A DNA stretch of 60,329 bases from NCBI GenBank assembly GCA_030668875.1, contig DAOVER010000018.1:1-60329 (forward strand), written 5' to 3'. Source of the stretch: Candidatus Heimdallarchaeota archaeon. GTDB taxonomy: Archaea > Asgardarchaeota > Heimdallarchaeia > Heimdallarchaeales > Heimdallarchaeaceae. Positions 18,244 to 28,626 of this stretch are shown here, piece after piece. Under the pieces are notes generated by a model. It did no database searches and was not told where the DNA came from. It saw only the letters and a program-made list of their open reading frames with translations. The position numbers were made by a program, and so were the translations under genes. Every line of letters begins with the position of its first letter. The stretch's first letter is position 1.

Positions 18244-19734
18244 TTAACCTATGTAAACGATTGTATTATTATTGATAATATCATTTTCATCATAGTCTCC
18301 ACCAACTAAATCCGCTTCAACTTTTTTCTCAATTAGATTATTTATTATAATAATATCCTCGCAATAGTTTATCACAAAAACTTGATTATAATCTAAAGAT
18401 GTGAAATAACTATCTTGAATCAAGACATGTGAAGCATTGTACATATAGATCGCTGTGGATCCTCCAAAGGTTGTTGCATTGGAGACGTTAATGTTTGATG
18501 AATAAATTATGAAAATCGTATCAGAATAATAGTAATAACCATATGAGCCTTGAAAGAACATCACTTGAATGTCCTCAATTTCGAAATTTACCGACGAACT
18601 AATTCTCAAAGTTCCCATGTCAATTTCTACTTCTGATAATTTTACATCAAGGCAATATCTGAAATATATTCCTCCGTAATAGGTTTCAATATTGTTTATT
18701 GAGATATCAGTACAATTTGAAAAAGATATATCATATCCTTCAAAGCTACAATTTATAAGAGAAATATTGTTACATTCTGCCAGTATCATTCTTGCACTGC
18801 TTATGTCTTCACTGAGATTTAGATTACTAAATGTGACATTAACGCAATTGTAGAACAGATAATAGGGACTTTTTTCGTCTATTTCAATATTACTGCTATC
18901 TTTGATAAATTTGAATAACACACCATCGATGGTTACATTTTCAATAATTAGGTTTTCATAATATTGATTTTCATAAATTTCTATTCTCACTGTTTCTTCT
19001 TCTAGAGTGTTGTTTATCAAACTCAAACTAGTTGACCCCAAAACTTGGAACCCAGGTTCAAAAACAGGGTACCCGCTCCAATAGTGCGTATTGTTATGAA
19101 GATGGTTATTTTCAATTTGAACATATTCTGTGTGCAGAATTCTAATTCCTCTAATATTATCAAGAAGGGTGTTATTTGTAATGCTTATTCGATCATCTAC
19201 TTGATTCTTATAATCAGTAGGAGGGTACCAAGTATTTACATACAAAGCAATTTCATTAGACTGAAAAGTGTTATTATTAATAATGATATCATCACAGACG
19301 TCAGAGCGTATTGCTTGACCAGATTCTTTGAATATACAATCTTCTATCTCTACAGTACCATTGAAAATATCGAAAGCCATGATTGCGCCCCCTCGAATAT
19401 TTTCGAATAGACAATCGCTTATTTTGTAAGTATTATTGGCTAAATGGCGGAGTTCAATACCTAATTCTAGATTGAGAAAGACACAATTTTGAATAATAAA
19501 AACTTTGGAAGTGTAGGAAATTGTTATAGCTATCTGACTTTTGAACTCAATATTTTCTATTCTGTATGGATTATCTACAGTACCTTTTCCTGGTAACATA
19601 TACTTTCTGAAATCTTTATCTTCTTCTATAATTATACCGTTCTTTGGTAATTTGTAATAGGTGAGTGGAAATAGTGCAATAATGGCAATAAGTAAAATTG
19701 AATAGAATATCGTTTTCTTAGGGAATTTTCTCAT
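18244..19734 (-). CDS. membrane-anchored right-handed beta-helix surface protein (NosD/Pbh1-like)
   Basis: 496 residues. An N-terminal signal anchor (about 8-28) is followed by 'LPGKGTVDNPYRIENIEF', an entry motif shared with the beta-helix protein at 41553-43655. The rest is about 20-22-residue coils with stacked Asn/Ile (e.g. 'ISITNNTLLDNIRGIRIL'), the Pbh1 pattern of pectate-lyase-type parallel beta-helices. Many N-x-S/T sequons suggest glycosylation. Such folds bind or cleave polysaccharide, or serve as adhesion modules; no catalytic site is evident, and there is no C-terminal anchor, so it hangs from its N-terminus. It lies 66 bases upstream of paralogue C's end in the same orientation. 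Confidence 0.82.
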   Translation of the reverse strand: MRKFPKKTIFYSILLIAIIALFPLTYYKLPKNGIIIEEDKDFRKYMLPGKGTVDNPYRIENIEFKSQIAITISYTSKVFIIQNCVFLNLELGIELRHLANNTYKISDCLFENIRGGAIMAFDIFNGTVEIEDCIFKESGQAIRSDVCDDIIINNNTFQSNEIALYVNTWYPPTDYKNQVDDRISITNNTLLDNIRGIRILHTEYVQIENNHLHNNTHYWSGYPVFEPGFQVLGSTSLSLINNTLEEETVRIEIYENQYYENLIIENVTIDGVLFKFIKDSSNIEIDEKSPYYLFYNCVNVTFSNLNLSEDISSARMILAECNNISLINCSFEGYDISFSNCTDISINNIETYYGGIYFRYCLDVKLSEVEIDMGTLRISSSVNFEIEDIQVMFFQGSYGYYYYSDTIFIIYSSNINVSNATTFGGSTAIYMYNASHVLIQDSYFTSLDYNQVFVINYCEDIIIINNLIEKKVEADLVGGDYDENDIINNNTIVYIG

Positions 19735-19800
19735 AATAGCCTTCCAGAATGTACATGGTTAATTCTTGCTAATAAATGTTTATAGTATAACCTATGACAA

Positions 19801-22800
19801 TTATGATTTTAGTAATTTGTTTACTTCAGAAAAAAGTTCATCAAATCTTTGAATTTCAGATATTACTAATTTATCAAAATTGTGATCATCTGTTGGAGCA
19901 TCAGAATATTTTATTAGTTTAGTTTTTAATGGTTCAATTTCAGATATATCTTTCTTCAATTTGCTTTTTAATTGGTTTTTCCTCTTATTTGTTAAATTGT
20001 TACTCTCTTTTAACTCAAGAAGATTCTGGAATAAATTATGAAGAATTGAACGATATTTTTCCATGGTCTCTGTTTTTTCCCTTCTAAATTCAATGAAATC
20101 ATCATAGCCAATTTTTTCTGTGCTTTCCTTCGAATCCGAGCTAATAAATCCTGATTGTTGAGCTTCAATCCATTCATCTTCAAAAATGAAACCTTGCTTA
20201 TTAGCAGATAGCCATTGTTCTTTTGTAGAAAAACCAGCTAGTATTGCTGTATAAAATTCTTCTCCATATGTGAAGCCAGATGTTGAAGCTATTTTCATGT
20301 CTTTGATACATAGAAAACCATACTTTTTCCGTAAAATGTATAATCTAGATTTCAAGGATATATAGTAACCTATGATCATTATCAAAAGATAAGCTGGAAT
20401 CAAATATAAACTATATAGAACCAACCAATTATCCCATTGTTGAGGATTTTTCCCTTGCAAATATTCATTAATATTATCAATAAAATCTCCATCTGGATCT
20501 TCAGAACTATCATCAAATAGAGGATTTAATCCATATTGTACTTCCCATCCATCTATCATTAAGTCATCATCAGTGTCTGGATCCAAAGGATTGGTTTGAT
20601 AGACATGTACTTCTAATCCATCAATAAGTGTATCATTATCTGTGTCACTTAGGTTCGGATCTGTATTGTATTGATATTCACGTAAGTTACTTAGTCCATC
20701 TTCATCAGAGTCAGCTGAACTATCATCGGTTAATGGATCTAGATTGTTATTATATTCCCATCCGTCATGCATCGTATCATCATCAGTATCTCGTTTTCTT
20801 GGATTCGTACCAATATTAAATTCGATAACATTCTGCAATTCATCTCTATCAGGATCAAGTAGAGCATCATTAGCGAGAGGATTCATATTATATTGTACCT
20901 CCCACCCATCTGGCATCAAGTCATCATCTGTATCAAAATCATTTGGAATAGTATTATTTCCAAATTCATCTATATTTAGAAGTTCATCAGAATCTGGATC
21001 CTCTAAAGAATCTGTTAATAGTGGATTTAACTCATATTGTACTTCCCACCCATCTGGCATCAAGTCATCATCTGTATCATTATTTTTAGGGTCAGTAAAA
21101 TAAATGAAAATTTCATTTCCATCTATTAGCTCATCAAAATCTGTGTCGTTCAGAATAGGATTAGTTTGGTAAAGGAAAACCTCTTCTCCATCCGATATTA
21201 TGTCATTATCTGTATCATAATTAAAGGGATCTGAAAGATATTCAAATTCCATCAAATTGATTAATCCATCAGTATCATTATCTATATAAGAATCATTACT
21301 CAATGGATTTAAATTAAAATAGGTCTCCCATCCATCCTCCATTCCATCTCCGTCAGAATCAGGTAATAAAGGATCTGTTCCAAAAAGAAGTATTTCGTCC
21401 CCATCATTCAGATTATCTTCGTCTGTATCACTTCTCGAAGGATCTGTAGAGTAGATAAACACTTCATCATAATCACTTAAGTCATCATTATCCGTATCAT
21501 CTGATAAAGGATCTGTAGAATAGGTGAATTCCTCAATATTTGTGAGACCATCACTATCGGGATCTTCAAAAGTATTATTTCTTGTAGCATCTAATTTACT
21601 ATAAATTTCCCACATATCAGGTAATGAATCATTGTCAGTGTCATTTGTAGTTGGGTCTGTATTGTACAAATATACCTCAAAACCATCCTTTAAGCCATCC
21701 CCATCTGTATCTTCTTGTTTTTTATCACAGTTGAAATAACCCTCCATACAATCTACAAGGTAATCTCCGTCTGAATCAACATTATTAGTTCTAGATGGAT
21801 CTCCACCGGAACATAAATACTGATTTTTTCCTGAAGTGATTTCTCCAGAAATTTCTATACAATAAATACTAGTTGGTGTATTTAGAAATATTTCAACCTT
21901 ACCATCGTTATCAATGTCAGCACACAGAATATCGTCAGAAATTAGTTGTGGTAAGGCAAAATTCCAAAGCAATATTCCACTTTTGTCTAGACAGTTTAGT
22001 GTATTCTTGTTGAATCCAACAAGAATTTCGAGTTCATTGTCTCCGTTTAAATCTGTTATTGCTGGTTGGTTTTGTAAATCACTTCCAAGCCCAACCCCTT
22101 TATACCAGATTAGGTTACCAAAATTATCCAAACAAGTTACACTTTTAGGTTTTACTAATATTATCTCATCAATAGAGTCATTATTCAGATCAGCTACAAT
22201 GTAACCTTGAGGAACCCCGGAGCCCAACATATATTCCCACTTTACTATTCCTTCTGAGCTTAAACAGATTAGACTTTTATCAAGTGCAATATTTTTCATC
22301 AGAATAATTTCACTTGTTGATAAGTTAGTGTCCAAATTACCCATAGCAATTGGAATACTGTGCCCAGCCATAACTGGCGTACTCCACTTGAGTTCTCCAT
22401 TGCTATTTAAGCAAATTAAATCTCTTTGTGAATAAATAATCTCTAAATATCCATCTGAATCTATGTCAACAATTAAGGGATTGTTCAAGGTATATGTAAC
22501 TATTGGAGGATTATCTGCTTCGTGATCATATTCCCACACCAATGTTCCATTACTATCTAAACAAATAATATACCCATTATCTGTGCCTGTTATTATCTCT
22601 AAATACCCATCTAGATTCAAGTCACCAACAGCTATCTCTTTGCAAGGGAACGTATATTTAGAATTTCCTTCAAAAAGCCACAAGATTTCACCATTTGCAT
22701 CACAGCATGAGATTCCCCCAGAGACACCGAATATAACTTCAGGTGAAGAATCTGCATTGATGTCAGCAATGATAGTATCTGTTACTGCATTTTCTTCATT

Positions 22801-23100
22801 TTCCCATAATATCTCACCATTTTTATCTAAACACATACCACCTATTACAATCTCCAATTCTCCATCTCTGTCTATATCGGATATACACGGGGAACATTCA
22901 GTATTCATAGGATGATCTCTTACCCATCTGATTCCTAACGAATATTCATCGAAATCCTGTATCAATGAATCAAAGGTGTCTTCTTTCATACCTTTTGATG
23001 TAAATTCAGCATCGTCTAATTTTATATCAGCTGAATTATATGTTAATACAAGTAAAAGAAATAAAAAAATAGTTAATAATTTTCTCTTACCTTGATTCAT
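19801..23100 (-). CDS. membrane-anchored propeller/TSP3 calcium-repeat surface protein, paralogue C
   Basis: 1099 residues with the architecture of paralogue B: signal peptide (about 1-25), propeller region with 'DLNLDGYLEII'-type loops, TSP3 repeats (about 445-895), membrane segment (LVLYSLYLIPAYLLIMIIG), then cytoplasmic GF units and a coiled coil. A stretch at the start of the TSP3 block ('DTDGDGLKDGFEVYLYNTDP' onward, about 60 residues) is almost residue-for-residue identical to paralogue B, and the tail block around 'GFSTKEQWLSANKQGF' is identical in B, C and D. The promoter box at 23123-23140 lies 23 bases before the ATG. The role is inferred: calcium-dependent surface receptor or adhesin with a cytoplasmic partner. 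Confidence 0.85.
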   Translation of the reverse strand: MNQGKRKLLTIFLFLLLVLTYNSADIKLDDAEFTSKGMKEDTFDSLIQDFDEYSLGIRWVRDHPMNTECSPCISDIDRDGELEIVIGGMCLDKNGEILWENEENAVTDTIIADINADSSPEVIFGVSGGISCCDANGEILWLFEGNSKYTFPCKEIAVGDLNLDGYLEIITGTDNGYIICLDSNGTLVWEYDHEADNPPIVTYTLNNPLIVDIDSDGYLEIIYSQRDLICLNSNGELKWSTPVMAGHSIPIAMGNLDTNLSTSEIILMKNIALDKSLICLSSEGIVKWEYMLGSGVPQGYIVADLNNDSIDEIILVKPKSVTCLDNFGNLIWYKGVGLGSDLQNQPAITDLNGDNELEILVGFNKNTLNCLDKSGILLWNFALPQLISDDILCADIDNDGKVEIFLNTPTSIYCIEISGEITSGKNQYLCSGGDPSRTNNVDSDGDYLVDCMEGYFNCDKKQEDTDGDGLKDGFEVYLYNTDPTTNDTDNDSLPDMWEIYSKLDATRNNTFEDPDSDGLTNIEEFTYSTDPLSDDTDNDDLSDYDEVFIYSTDPSRSDTDEDNLNDGDEILLFGTDPLLPDSDGDGMEDGWETYFNLNPLSNDSYIDNDTDGLINLMEFEYLSDPFNYDTDNDIISDGEEVFLYQTNPILNDTDFDELIDGNEIFIYFTDPKNNDTDDDLMPDGWEVQYELNPLLTDSLEDPDSDELLNIDEFGNNTIPNDFDTDDDLMPDGWEVQYNMNPLANDALLDPDRDELQNVIEFNIGTNPRKRDTDDDTMHDGWEYNNNLDPLTDDSSADSDEDGLSNLREYQYNTDPNLSDTDNDTLIDGLEVHVYQTNPLDPDTDDDLMIDGWEVQYGLNPLFDDSSEDPDGDFIDNINEYLQGKNPQQWDNWLVLYSLYLIPAYLLIMIIGYYISLKSRLYILRKKYGFLCIKDMKIASTSGFTYGEEFYTAILAGFSTKEQWLSANKQGFIFEDEWIEAQQSGFISSDSKESTEKIGYDDFIEFRREKTETMEKYRSILHNLFQNLLELKESNNLTNKRKNQLKSKLKKDISEIEPLKTKLIKYSDAPTDDHNFDKLVISEIQRFDELFSEVNKLLKS

Positions 23101-23122
23101 ACGTGCTGATGTTTTGTAAATT

Positions 23123-23140
23123 ACTGTTATAAACTATTCG
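23123..23140 (-). promoter_or_regulatory. promoter box of paralogue C (copy 2 of the shared 18-base element)
   Basis: Identical over 18 bases to the box at 15591-15608 and at the same 23-base distance from the ATG. On the minus strand it includes a TATA-like TTTATAAC. Confidence 0.7.
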
Positions 23141-23205
23141 AATAAGATTGTGGAAAGTAATAGCAGATTCTTAGATTCTTTTAATCCCACAATCGATTTA
23201 TCTCA

Positions 23206-26200
23206 TTACAACAGTTTGCTTAATTCGGAAACGAGTTCATCTAATCTCTGAATTTCAGTTATTACTGATTTATCAAAATTGTGATCATCTATTGGAGCAT
23301 CAGAATATATGATTAGTTTAGCTTTTAATGGCTCAATTTCAGATATGTCTTTCTTCAAGTTGTTTTTTAATTGGTTTTTTCTCTTAGCTGTTAAATTGTT
23401 ACTCTCTTTTAACTCAAGAAGATTTTGGAACAAATTATGAAGAATAAAGCGATATTTTTCCATGGTCTCTGTTTTTTCCTTTCTAAATTCAATGAAATCA
23501 TCAAAACCAATTTTTTCTGTGCTTTTCTTTGAATCCAAACTAATAAATCCTGATTGTTGAGCTTCAATCCATTCATCTTCAAAAATGAAACCTTGCTTAT
23601 TAGCGGATAGCCATTGTTCTTTTGTAGAAAAACCTGCAAGTATAGCAGTATAAAATTCATCTCCATTACTGAAACCGGATTCTGAAGCAGTTTGTAAATC
23701 CTTGTAACTTATAAAACCAAATTTCTTCCTTAAAATATAGTGCTTAGATTTCAAAAGCAGAAAGCAAGATGAGAAAATTATCAGAAGATAAGCTGGAATC
23801 AGAAAAAGACCAAATAGAACTGACCAATTATCCCATTGTTGAGGGTTTTTACCTCTTTTATATTCATCAATATTGCTTATAAAATCTCCATCTGGGTCTT
23901 CAAAACTATCGTCAACAAGAGGATTTAATTCATTTTGCACTTCCCAACCGTCTGTCATCAAGTCATCATCAGTATCCGAATCTAGTGGATTGGTTTTATA
24001 GGTGATAACTTCCAATCCATCTAGTAGAGTATCATTGTCTGTGTCATTTAGGTTCGGATCTGTGCGGTGCAGGTATTCAAGTAAGTTGCTTAATCCATCT
24101 TCATCATTATCATCAGAACCATCAGCAGTTGACGGATCTAGATTGTTATTGTATTCCCATCCATCAGGCATCCCATCATCATCAGTATCTCTTTTTCTTG
24201 GATTAGTACCAATATTAAATTCAACAACATTCTGTAATTCATCTGTATCAGGATCAAGAGGAGCATCATTAACGAGCGGATTTAATTCATATTGCACTTC
24301 CCAACCGTCTGGCATTAAATCGTCATCAGTATCAGGATTAAAAGGATCAGTATTATTGTCAAACTCATCCACATTAATGAGGTTATCATAATCGGGATCC
24401 TCCAAGGAATCTACTTCTAGGGGATTTAATGTATAATTAACTTCCCATCCGTCTGGCATCCCATCACCATCAGAATCAAAATTTATTGGATCTGTATGAG
24501 AAATAAAAATCTCATAATAATCTGTCAAATTATCATAATCAGAATCATTTAGTGTTGGATTAGTATTGTATACAAAAACTTCTACTCCATCAATTAGAAA
24601 ATCATCATCTGTATCATTATTCCAAGGGTCTGTATCATTTAAGAATTCCCCTAAATTTTCTAACAAATCGGAATCATAATCAACAAAAGAATCATTATCA
24701 AGTGGATTTAATAAATTGTGCACTTCCCACCCATCTGTCATCAAGTCATTATCAGAATCATTATTGGTAACATTGGTTCCATATAGAAGTATTTCTTCAC
24801 CATCAGATAGTCCATCGTCGTCTGAATCAAAATCTAGAGGATCAGAGGGATAAAGTGTAATTTCCTCCCAATCAGTTAAACCATCTCCATCGGAATCTTC
24901 TTCGTTTGCTAGAGTTGAATAAAGGTATTCTTCATAATTATTTAACCCATCAGAATCAAGATCATCCATTGAATCATTTATTAAAGGATCAAGAAAATTG
25001 TAGATTTCCCACCCATCTGGTAAACCATCATTGTCTGTATCATTTGTCCATGGGTCAGTATGGTAGAAATATATTTCTTCACCATCTTTCAATCCATCTG
25101 AATCACAATCTGCATTTTTGCTATTTGTTCCATAATAAATTTCTGAACTGTCATCAATGTAGTCAGCATCACTATCTATGTTATTTGATCTAGAAAATCC
25201 TCCTCTATATGTCCAATAGCTGTGAGACCCAGATGAATTTATGTTTTCTATGCTAAATCCTCCACCTTTGACAAAAATGTCAACAACATTATCTCCATCT
25301 ACATCATAAGCTAAAGGAAGTGCCCTGTTTGAATATTGCATTTTCCTATGTATCCATTCTGTGGAACCTGTATGACTTATGCAATAGATATAACTTGAAT
25401 CTGGAGACATGATAATTTCTAAAGTGTCATCACCATCAAAATCACATATTGCTAACTCACCATAATTAGGTAAATTTCCTTCTCTAAACCATAGAAGTTC
25501 TCCATTATTATCATAAAGATATAATTCATTTCTCTGATAAGGTGCAGCTAGTATCTCATTTCCTCCATCATTATCGAAATCAGCTACAAGTAGATTACCG
25601 ATATTATAGTATGCATCATCAGCTGACCATAGAAGTTCTCCTAATTTATCATAGCAGTAAAGTCTACTAGCGTGAGATTGTACTATCTCTAAATCGGTCG
25701 AATCATCGTCCAAATCTGCAATGGCTATGTCATGAGGATTGCTGTAATCATAGGTTATAGACCATAATAAGCTTCCCACATTATTCAAACACAGTAATCT
25801 ATTACTAGTAGAAATTATAATCTCAAATTCCTTATCACCATCCAAATCCATGACACATATTTGTACCTTCTGGCTGGAGTCTGGAAAATCGTAGGCCCAA
25901 AGTAAGTCACCGTGATAATCTATACAGTAAGCTAGTGCATAATTACAAGTAATTAGTTCCAGATATCCATCATTAGTAATGTCAGCTACACAAGGAGTTT
26001 GAAAAAAACCATTTTCAATTGATGTAGCGTAAAACCATTGTTGAGAAAAATCATTGTTTAGAACACTTATTCTAGTGCCACTAGTAAAGATCAAATCCAC
26101 ATTTGTGTCTTTATCTATATCTGCTACAGTAGCATAAGGATTAGAAGTACTAATAGCGTCAGCAGTTGGTAAACCATCTATCTCATAAAATCCATTTGTT

Positions 26201-26436
26201 GCTATAGCTTCTACCACCCCATCCTTATCAATGTCAACAAAGCATGAAATTTCGAAATTGGGCGAGGTTTCCCATCTATCGTCAAAAACATAGTCTTCTG
26301 TAGCATCTAACACTGGATTGTTTAGTGTAGGCTTACTAGCTTTAACATCTATCAACTGAGATTCAGAAGAAACTATCACTAAAGAAAAGATCAATAGGAG
26401 TGGAATAATCATCTTTCTTAAGCATGTTATTCTCAT
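23206..26436 (-). CDS. membrane-anchored propeller/TSP3 calcium-repeat surface protein, paralogue D
   Basis: About 1076 residues from ATG 26436, which gives a clean signal peptide (MRITCLRKMIIPLLLIFSL); an in-frame TTG at 26472 would add 12 residues. The propeller half (to about 420) differs most from B and C, with motifs such as 'DLDGDKEFEII' and 'CLNNVGSLLW'. The TSP3 block then has about 20 D-x-D-x-D loops, several followed by 'MPDGWEV'. After the membrane segment (about 880-900) the cytoplasmic GF units and coiled coil are nearly identical to paralogue B. One tail codon run (GFIFEDEWIEAQQSGFISLD) is the same in B and D. It is the last gene of the minus-strand array; the gap 26437-26725 separates it from the divergent propeller/FnIII gene. 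Confidence 0.85.
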   Translation of the reverse strand: MRITCLRKMIIPLLLIFSLVIVSSESQLIDVKASKPTLNNPVLDATEDYVFDDRWETSPNFEISCFVDIDKDGVVEAIATNGFYEIDGLPTADAISTSNPYATVADIDKDTNVDLIFTSGTRISVLNNDFSQQWFYATSIENGFFQTPCVADITNDGYLELITCNYALAYCIDYHGDLLWAYDFPDSSQKVQICVMDLDGDKEFEIIISTSNRLLCLNNVGSLLWSITYDYSNPHDIAIADLDDDSTDLEIVQSHASRLYCYDKLGELLWSADDAYYNIGNLLVADFDNDGGNEILAAPYQRNELYLYDNNGELLWFREGNLPNYGELAICDFDGDDTLEIIMSPDSSYIYCISHTGSTEWIHRKMQYSNRALPLAYDVDGDNVVDIFVKGGGFSIENINSSGSHSYWTYRGGFSRSNNIDSDADYIDDSSEIYYGTNSKNADCDSDGLKDGEEIYFYHTDPWTNDTDNDGLPDGWEIYNFLDPLINDSMDDLDSDGLNNYEEYLYSTLANEEDSDGDGLTDWEEITLYPSDPLDFDSDDDGLSDGEEILLYGTNVTNNDSDNDLMTDGWEVHNLLNPLDNDSFVDYDSDLLENLGEFLNDTDPWNNDTDDDFLIDGVEVFVYNTNPTLNDSDYDNLTDYYEIFISHTDPINFDSDGDGMPDGWEVNYTLNPLEVDSLEDPDYDNLINVDEFDNNTDPFNPDTDDDLMPDGWEVQYELNPLVNDAPLDPDTDELQNVVEFNIGTNPRKRDTDDDGMPDGWEYNNNLDPSTADGSDDNDEDGLSNLLEYLHRTDPNLNDTDNDTLLDGLEVITYKTNPLDSDTDDDLMTDGWEVQNELNPLVDDSFEDPDGDFISNIDEYKRGKNPQQWDNWSVLFGLFLIPAYLLIIFSSCFLLLKSKHYILRKKFGFISYKDLQTASESGFSNGDEFYTAILAGFSTKEQWLSANKQGFIFEDEWIEAQQSGFISLDSKKSTEKIGFDDFIEFRKEKTETMEKYRFILHNLFQNLLELKESNNLTAKRKNQLKNNLKKDISEIEPLKAKLIIYSDAPIDDHNFDKSVITEIQRLDELVSELSKLL

Positions 26437-26725
26437 CTGTTTCACATTTGATATAAGTAAGTTTAGGACCAAGGATATTTCTATATGTAGCGTTTGAACA
26501 CTTTTTAGTTTTTCTTAAATATATCTAATCTTTTTGAAGTATAATTGTACTATCTTATAATAAGTACTCACCTTACTGTATTCTCTATTCTTCTTGTTAA
26601 GTCATCCTTCTCGTTAGGGAAGCTAATTACAGATATTTGGAAATAATACCCTTCTTGGAAGATGCTATGAATTTGAGACAAATGTTTTTAGATTGAATTA
26701 ACTAAATTAGATATTGGTGTATATT

Positions 26726-28531
26726 GTGAAAAAACAATTTTTTCTAGTTTTTAGCGTTCTTCTTCTTGTTTCACCCTACATTTATCAAAGTAATAGAACT
26801 GTAGCAGAAACAAATGAAGAATTCAATAAAATTACTTCTAAAAGTACTGATTATTCAAATTGGTTTTGGACTGAGATTGAAGTTTTGTCTTCAGGTGATG
26901 ATGATGCATATCTCGCTGATCTGGTTGTGGATGAATCAAATAATATTCATATAACTTGGCTAGATGATACTGATGATTTAATTGATTCAGGATTTGACAG
27001 AGATATATTCTATATGAATTGGGACTATAGTACAGAAACTTGGTCTAGCATTGAAGTTGTTTCTACTGAGGGAAGTTTAACTTCTGAAAATAGCCAACTA
27101 GCTATTGATTCACAGGGTAACCTACACATTGTTTGGCTAGACTATGCTGATTTATTAGGTGCAGGAGGTTCAGATGTAGACGTTTTCTATCGAATGCGCA
27201 CCTCTGCAGGTGTATGGTCTTCCTATGCTCTCATCTCTGATGTAAGTGAGAATAATTGTCAGGAAATATCAATAGTAATCGATAGTGAAGATAACATTTA
27301 CGTTGCTTGGTCAGATCCTACAGATGTTGGTGATTTGGGGGGAACAGATCGTGATATTTTCTATAATGTCTACGATGATAGTTCTAGTACGTGGAAGGGG
27401 ATGACTCTAGTAACTGATGATTCTTCAGGCGTTTCAATCGAACCTCATTTAGTTGCAGACAATATGGACTTTATCCATCTTGTTTGGACTGATAATGATG
27501 ATATTTATGGAGCAGGATTTGATTATGACATCTTTTACAAGAAATTCTCTTCATCATTAGCTACTTGGTCCTCAACTCAACTAGTAAGTACAGAAAGCAC
27601 AGCTAGTTCTCGTGATGGAAGAATAGGTATAGATAGCGAATATTCTCTTCATGTTGTTTGGCACGATTCAACAGATTATGACGGATCAAGTTTCGATATG
27701 GATATTTTTTACAAATATTATGATTCCGACCTCTCTTCATGGAAAACAACAGAAGTAATATCGGTCTTTTCAGATCTTGCAGCTGCTCTCCCTGATATTG
27801 TAATTGATGATTATGATACAATCCACTTAACTTGGGAAGATCTAACTGATTATGGCGGTATTGGCACGGATTGGGACGTCGTTTATCAGTACAAAGAGAA
27901 GAATTCTAATCAATGGTCTCAAATGGCTATTGTATCTCTTGACCCTGATGTTAATTCATTTGTTCCGAAAATCTTCCTCGATAATAACAACCATATTCTA
28001 ATTTCATGGTACGATGATACAGACTATTTAGGTTCAGGTGGAGATTATGACATCTTCCTCAGAAAGTTTGTTGGACCCCCAGAAGCAACTATTCTCCATT
28101 CTTTTAGTACTGATAGTATAGAAATCGGTAATTTAACTATCATTTGGGAAGAAGTTCCTAGTGCAGAAAGTTATGATGTTTATAGAGATTCTACTTTCAT
28201 AACTTCAGTTGGATCATTATCACGTTTAGCAACTGTTAATGATGAAAGCTATCGGGATTCTTTAGATACAATAGGAGATTATTTCTATACTGTAGTTGCC
28301 ACGAATCGTTATGGAGATAGTGATCTTTCCAATATAGTATCTATTTCTGTGTTTGAAGTAGAACCGCCAGAAGTAGAACAAACAGGTTTATTTCAAACTT
28401 TTAAACTTGGAGAAATTCTTATACTAGCTGGTATCTTAGGTGCGTTTCAATTAGTACTTGCTATAATTGTTGTCGTTCTATTCAAAACTGTTCCATCACA
28501 AACAGAAAAGAAGGGAAGCAAGAAAAAATAG
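26726..28531 (+). CDS. seven-bladed propeller / fibronectin-III anchored surface protein, paralogue 1
   Basis: About 601 residues from GTG 26726, six bases after a GGTG core; a TTG at 26714 is in frame but overlaps that core. Order: signal peptide (MKKQFFLVFSVLLLVSPYIY); a run of blade-like repeats of about 53 residues, each with 'H..W.D.TD..G.G.D.DIFY' and a 'TWS..E.VS' strand; a fibronectin-III-like domain (about 455-545, 'LTIIWEEVPSAESYDVYRDS'); a membrane segment (about 563-588); and a basic Lys-rich tail. The acidic loop in each blade (D-x-T-D-x-x-G-x-G-x-D-x-D) could bind calcium. It is homologous to the tandem pair at 47782 and 49734. Function probably recognition of a surface ligand (inference); there are no sialidase catalytic residues to see. 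Confidence 0.83.
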   Translation: MKKQFFLVFSVLLLVSPYIYQSNRTVAETNEEFNKITSKSTDYSNWFWTEIEVLSSGDDDAYLADLVVDESNNIHITWLDDTDDLIDSGFDRDIFYMNWDYSTETWSSIEVVSTEGSLTSENSQLAIDSQGNLHIVWLDYADLLGAGGSDVDVFYRMRTSAGVWSSYALISDVSENNCQEISIVIDSEDNIYVAWSDPTDVGDLGGTDRDIFYNVYDDSSSTWKGMTLVTDDSSGVSIEPHLVADNMDFIHLVWTDNDDIYGAGFDYDIFYKKFSSSLATWSSTQLVSTESTASSRDGRIGIDSEYSLHVVWHDSTDYDGSSFDMDIFYKYYDSDLSSWKTTEVISVFSDLAAALPDIVIDDYDTIHLTWEDLTDYGGIGTDWDVVYQYKEKNSNQWSQMAIVSLDPDVNSFVPKIFLDNNNHILISWYDDTDYLGSGGDYDIFLRKFVGPPEATILHSFSTDSIEIGNLTIIWEEVPSAESYDVYRDSTFITSVGSLSRLATVNDESYRDSLDTIGDYFYTVVATNRYGDSDLSNIVSISVFEVEPPEVEQTGLFQTFKLGEILILAGILGAFQLVLAIIVVVLFKTVPSQTEKKGSKKK

Positions 28532-28556
28532 ATTCTTCTCCTTCTCTTATTTTTTT
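28507..28556 (+). terminator. terminator overlapping the 3' end of paralogue 1
   Basis: The AAGAAGGGAAG codons of the Lys-rich tail can pair imperfectly with CTTCTCCTTCT after the stop, followed by a T-run at about 28550-28556. The same arrangement ends the homologues at 49563 and 51515. Confidence 0.5.
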
Positions 28557-28626
28557 CATTTAATATGCAATTTTGATGTTAATAATCTTTTAGTCTAAAA
28601 ATCCCTCCGTTTTATAATTAAGTTCT

